Assembly: GCF_001650635.1 (NCBI RefSeq)
Contig: NZ_LWQU01000085.1
Location: 1 to 59,328 of the forward strand
Length of the DNA: 59,328 bases
Direction of reading: 5' to 3'
DNA from: Magnetospirillum moscoviense
GTDB lineage: Bacteria; Pseudomonadota; Alphaproteobacteria; Rhodospirillales; Magnetospirillaceae
Positions 54,522 to 59,328 of the stretch are shown piece after piece; the first letter of the stretch is position 1, and the number at the start of each line of letters is the position of its first letter. Made by a program: the position numbers and the translations under genes. The notes beneath the pieces were generated by a model that saw only the letters and a list, made by a program, of their open reading frames with translations, was not told the DNA's origin and searched no databases.

Positions 54522-54598
54522 GCCTCGTCCGGCTCTTTGTCGGGCGGCGCCTCGGCCGCCCGCTCGGCCATGGCGCGGGCCAGCGCCCGCGTCATCAT
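54476..54598 (-). CDS. Possible 40-residue small protein
   Basis: This frame reads MMTRALARAMAERAAE and ends NLSNTRPTPSK. A strong GGAGG site lies a few bases before the two consecutive ATGs (54598 and 54595). It lies 20 bases after the iron-binding protein gene on the same strand, so it could be co-transcribed. It overlaps the end of the convergent kinase gene by 46 bases. There is no family match that I recognise. Confidence 0.4.
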   Translation of the reverse strand: MMTRALARAMAERAAEAPPDKEPDEAYPKNLSNTRPTPSK

Positions 54599-54617
54599 AT
54601 TCCTCCAGATGACCATC

Positions 54618-55640
54618 TCACCTCCAGCCGGCGCGGTCGAACAGCTTGACCGCCACCGGATTGTTCTCGCCCAGCATGGCGACCGGGATCGTCTCGGGCT
54701 TGAAGCTTCCCCAGCCGGCCACCAGCGCCGACGGTTGGATGCCGTCGGCCACCGGGAATTCATGGTTGGTTTCGGCATAGATCTTCTGGGCCGCCGGGCT
54801 GGCCAGGAACTCCAGCAGCTTGACGGCCTCGACCTTGTGCTTGGCCGAGGCGGTCATTCCAGCCCCCGAGATGTTGACATGGACGCCGCGGCCCTGCTGG
54901 TTCGGCCAGAACAGACCGACCTTGGCGACGGCGGCCTTCTCGTCGGCCTTGTCCGAGGTCAGCATGCCGGCGAAGTAATAGGTGTTGGCGATGGCGACGT
55001 CGCACTGGCCGGCGGCGACGGCGGCGATCTGGTCGCGGTCGCCGCCCTGCGGCTTCCTGGCCATGTTGGCGACGATGCCCTTGGCCCAGGCCTCGGCCTT
55101 GTCGGCGCCATCGACGGCGATCATTCCGGCCAGCAGCGACTGGTTATAGACCGACGACGACGAACGCACGCAGATGCGGCCCTTCCATTTCGGATCGGCC
55201 AGATCCTCGTAGGTCGACAGATCGGCCGGCTTGACCCGGTCCTTGGCGTAGAACAGCACGCGGGCGCGTGCCGACAGGCCGAACCAATAGCCCTGCGGAT
55301 CGCGGAAACGCGACGGCACCGCCTTGGTCAGCGCCGCCGAGGCCACCGGCTGCAGCAGCCCGTCGACCCGGGCCTTGTGCAGGCGGGCGACGTCGGTGGT
55401 CAGCAAGATGTCGGCCGGGCTGGACGGGCCTTCGGCCCTCATGCGCTCGATCAACTGGTCCTCGCCGGCCGACAGCAGGTTGACCTTGATGCCGCTTTCC
55501 GTGCTGAACTGGTCCAGCAGCGGTTTGATCAGGTGATCCTTGCGGGCGGAATAGACGTTGACCTCGGCCGCCTGAACCAGAGCGGGGGCGGCGACAGTCA
55601 GGGCAGCGGCAAGACCGAACAGACGGCTGGGCAGACGCAT
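54618..55640 (-). CDS. Iron(III)-type ABC transporter substrate-binding protein
   Basis: This 340-residue periplasmic binding protein of the FutA/FbpA class has a signal peptide (RLPSRLFGLAAALTVAAPAL). It continues with VNVYSARKDHLIKPLLDQF. The paired tyrosines that hold ferric iron in this family are seen in ANTYYFAGML. No permease or ATPase gene is adjacent, so it is an orphan component here. A near-perfect palindrome 27 bases before the start resembles a Fur box, suggesting iron repression. I use ATG 55640. The frame continues to an upstream TTG. Confidence 0.88.
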   Translation of the reverse strand: MRLPSRLFGLAAALTVAAPALVQAAEVNVYSARKDHLIKPLLDQFSTESGIKVNLLSAGEDQLIERMRAEGPSSPADILLTTDVARLHKARVDGLLQPVASAALTKAVPSRFRDPQGYWFGLSARARVLFYAKDRVKPADLSTYEDLADPKWKGRICVRSSSSVYNQSLLAGMIAVDGADKAEAWAKGIVANMARKPQGGDRDQIAAVAAGQCDVAIANTYYFAGMLTSDKADEKAAVAKVGLFWPNQQGRGVHVNISGAGMTASAKHKVEAVKLLEFLASPAAQKIYAETNHEFPVADGIQPSALVAGWGSFKPETIPVAMLGENNPVAVKLFDRAGWR

Positions 55641-55666
55641 CGGGGCAGGTTCCTCTTGTTGGCGCA

Positions 55667-55685
55667 AATGCGAGTGACTTGCATT
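55667..55685. promoter_or_regulatory. Fur-box-like palindrome
   Basis: AATGCGAGT and ACTTGCATT flank a single base, 9-1-9 with one mismatch. It lies 27 bases upstream of the iron-binding-protein start. This fits a Fur-type binding site, but the exact consensus for this genome is not known. Confidence 0.5.
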
Positions 55686-55748
55686 AACATCTCCAGAGTT
55701 ACCACAGACCGCGTGGGGGTAAAAGCAAAATTAGTGGGGGTGTCCGTT

Positions 55749-55800
55749 GATTGCGGTCTTGCCGGAATCGCGCCAAGCCCGCGCGGCGCTTGAACGGCCC
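55749..55800 (-). repeat. Dispersed 3'-end repeat, copy 3
   Basis: On the minus strand this reads GCCGTTCAAGCGCC, then GCGCGGGCTTGG and a GATTCCGGCAAG tail. It agrees with copy 1 at about 40 of 50 positions. It abuts the stop codon of the gene at 55800. Confidence 0.6.
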
Positions 55801-56867
55801 TAGCGCGTGCCGGTGCGGGTGGTGCGGCTGGCCCCTTGCAGGGCACCCTCGGTGACGGTGACCAGGGTCTTCATGTCGGTCCGCGAGCCGACATTCTTGA
55901 CCTGCAGGCGCTTGGTGAAATCCCTGACCGCCGCCGGGTTGCCCGGCTTGCCGAACATCATGCCGAAGGCGGCGCGGCCTTGGGCGCGGTAAAGCGTGGT
56001 GAACACCACCGCCGCCTGATAGAGCGAGAAGCCCAGCGGCTTCAGCAATTCCGACCGGGTGGTGTCGCCGACCGCGCAGAAGGCTGCGGTCAGCTCGCGC
56101 ATCTCGGTCTCGGTCATGCGGCCCAGGGCCGAGCGGACGTTGGGATCGTTCAGCGTCTCCCACCAGAAATCGGCTTCGCGCTGGTCGATTTCCACCATGA
56201 CCGGCTCAGCCGCCTTCTTCGGGCCGCTGTCGTTGGCGGCGACCTGGCTGGTGACCTGGGTCACCGGCACCTTGCCGGCGCTGGGCGCGGTGGCGACCGC
56301 GCCGGCCACCGCCGTCGCCACCGCCTCGACCGCCGCCACCGTCTTCAGATCCATCAAGGCCGGCCCCAGCGTCGCCACGGTGTCCGCCGACAATTTGGCG
56401 TAGGCGGTGGTCAGCGGCACCTGCCACTCGTGGATCAGATATTCGTTCATCGCCGAATAAAGCTTGCCGGACTTGGATTTGGGATCGTTGGGATCGCCGC
56501 CCAGGGTTTTCCGGAAATGCTGCTTGGCATGGGTGCGCACGATCATCGCGGTGATGTCGTGCACGGTGCGGCCGCAGCGCAGCCGAACGAAATCATCGTT
56601 GACGGTGCGGCCGTCGGCATCGACCAGCAAGGCGCCAAAGGCGTCGCGGCGCTTCCTGAAGATCAGCAGGCAGCCGTGCAACAGCTCGGCATTGGCGATG
56701 ACCTGGTCGTAGAAATCCTCGGCCTTGATGTCCTGGAAGGCCGGGACCAGCTTGCGAAATACCGCCGCCACCGGACCCCGAAGGGTCTGGGTGATCTCGC
56801 GTACCGCTTGATTGTGGTCGATTTCGGCCAAGGTTCGGGGACTCGGGAATAGAACGTCGATGCTCAC
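55800..56867 (-). CDS. Unknown soluble protein
   Basis: This 355-residue protein has no recognised family. The N-terminal half is helical (QAVREITQTLRGPVAAVFRK, FRKRRDAFGALLVDADGR). The middle is an Ala/Val-rich linker (about 165-215). The C-terminal half contains a helical block (EADFWWETLNDPNVRSALGR and further). There is no signal peptide or membrane segment, so it should be cytoplasmic. It starts at GTG 56867. A 14-bp palindrome lies 5 bases upstream and could regulate it. Confidence 0.68.
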   Translation of the reverse strand: MSIDVLFPSPRTLAEIDHNQAVREITQTLRGPVAAVFRKLVPAFQDIKAEDFYDQVIANAELLHGCLLIFRKRRDAFGALLVDADGRTVNDDFVRLRCGRTVHDITAMIVRTHAKQHFRKTLGGDPNDPKSKSGKLYSAMNEYLIHEWQVPLTTAYAKLSADTVATLGPALMDLKTVAAVEAVATAVAGAVATAPSAGKVPVTQVTSQVAANDSGPKKAAEPVMVEIDQREADFWWETLNDPNVRSALGRMTETEMRELTAAFCAVGDTTRSELLKPLGFSLYQAAVVFTTLYRAQGRAAFGMMFGKPGNPAAVRDFTKRLQVKNVGSRTDMKTLVTVTEGALQGASRTTRTGTR

Positions 56868-56872
56868 ACTAT

Positions 56873-56886
56873 CAGGTGATCACCTG
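56873..56886. promoter_or_regulatory. 14-bp palindrome, possible operator
   Basis: CAGGTGA and TCACCTG meet with no spacer, just upstream of the GTG at 56867. Bound protein could block translation or transcription of this gene. Confidence 0.45.
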
Positions 56887-56956
56887 GTTTGGACAATGCA
56901 CTCTGTGTGATGAATCGACTCTTAATGTGCCAAAGCCCCCTTTTGTGTGGGGTTGA

Positions 56957-58990
<2,034 letters not shown>

Positions 58991-59045
58991 CACCATTTCC
59001 AAGGCGGTCCGGTTTAATTTTCGCGGGACCATCCACACCCCTCGT

Positions 59046-59145
59046 CGTCATGGCCGGGCTTGACCCGGCCATCCAGGTGAATCCGCATAAGGCGCTGTAT
59101 CCATTCGATTTTATGCGGCGCCGCGTGGATACCCGTGTCAAGCAC
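59046..59145. repeat. Composite palindromic repeat, truncated on the right
   Basis: It begins CGTCATGGCCGGGCTTGACC as in the 109-bp repeat at 4169, and its second palindrome begins GGATACCCGTGTCAAGCAC. The expected closing GGGCATGACG is missing. The insertion-sequence edge starts directly there. Confidence 0.7.
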
Positions 59146-59328
59146 ACTGCTGTCCGGTTTAATTTTCGGGCTCATAGCAACACCATCTGATTGGGAGCGC
59201 CCCTGGGGCTGCGGTCGTCTCCGATTAGGCGGTCGATGCGGCGCAGGTGCATGAGGTTGGCGCGGACCAGACGGGCAAAGGCAAGCGGGCTTTGGACCAA
59301 TTTCTGGGCCGTCTGGGCCAGGCGCAGC
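59146..59328. mobile_element. Left part of an insertion sequence
   Basis: The edge ACTGCTGTCCGGTTTAATTT followed by TCGGG looks like a terminal inverted repeat. A truncated transposase-like reading frame begins a few bases inside. The element runs off the right end of the window, so its family and far end are not visible. Confidence 0.55.
59172..59328 (-). CDS. Putative transposase C-terminus (partial)
   Basis: Only the last 51 residues lie within the window: they begin LRLAQTAQKLVQSPLAFARL, include ARLVRANLMHLRRIDRLIGD and end NQMVLL. The basic, helical ending and position next to an IS-like edge suggest a transposase, but no catalytic residue is visible. I cannot name the family. The stop lies about one base from the putative terminal repeat, as is common in short insertion sequences. 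Confidence 0.45.
   Translation of the reverse strand, partial: LRLAQTAQKLVQSPLAFARLVRANLMHLRRIDRLIGDDRSPRGAPNQMVLL

Overview
The window is GC-rich, densely packed bacterial chromosome. Gene content and order point to an alphaproteobacterium of the order Rhodospirillales, most likely a Magnetospirillum-like member. Four things suggest this: an F0-only ATP synthase operon with a b' subunit and no F1 genes nearby, a DsbA-like gene followed by smc, a nucleotidase followed by dapD and dapE, and abundant c-di-GMP proteins including a DUF2336 protein. This placement is inferred from gene content and was not tested by a search. Most of the window is core genome, with small accessory patches and dispersed intergenic repeats.

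Layout. 0-4.1 kb: a tiny LysM protein, two exported helical-repeat proteins, a broken tRNA copy and tRNA-Leu(UAA). 4.3-10.4 kb: an HD-GYP phosphodiesterase, ubiD (ubiquinone), then a minus-strand set of ABC ATPase, lipoprotein hydrolase and exported protein. 10.4-16.7 kb: a zinc-finger protein, polA, a DUF2336 protein and a PAS/GAF/GGDEF protein. 16.8-21.6 kb: a nucleotidase, two unrecognised low-GC genes, then dapD-dapE, a membrane protein and a GNAT. 21.6-26.8 kb: a MaoC hydratase, small exported proteins, ispH, thrB-rnhA and a hicAB toxin-antitoxin pair. 26.8-31 kb: leuB, leuD and leuC on the minus strand, with a foreign-looking gene between leuC and leuD and two copies of an inverted-repeat element. 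31.1-34.7 kb: ffh-rpsP-rimM-trmD-rplS. 34.9-38.1 kb: a GGDEF(degenerate)-EAL protein and a J-domain protein. 38.3-44.6 kb: an exported protein, mutY, a DciA-like DUF721 gene, a DsbA-like gene and smc. 44.7-47.4 kb: atpI-atpB-atpE-atpF'-atpF with a good promoter and a strong terminator. 47.4-53.1 kb: two small-operon genes, kup, a sirtuin and a chemoreceptor. 53.2-59.3 kb: a low-molecular-weight phosphatase with a fructosamine-kinase-type protein, an iron-type binding protein with a Fur-box-like site, an unknown protein, a TPP riboswitch with thiC, and the edge of an insertion sequence that has cut into a palindromic repeat.

Together the genes cover lysine, leucine, threonine, thiamine, isoprenoid and quinone synthesis, translation and protein targeting, chromosome replication and repair, ATP synthesis and c-di-GMP signalling. 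I found no CRISPR array, no phage module and no clearly new multi-gene system. The most unusual items are the gene wedged into leuCD, the pseudo-tRNA next to tRNA-Leu, a family of about 50-bp repeats at gene 3' ends, a GNRA-capped hairpin after atpE, a 20-bp perfect palindrome between smc and the atp operon, and the truncated repeat at the right edge.
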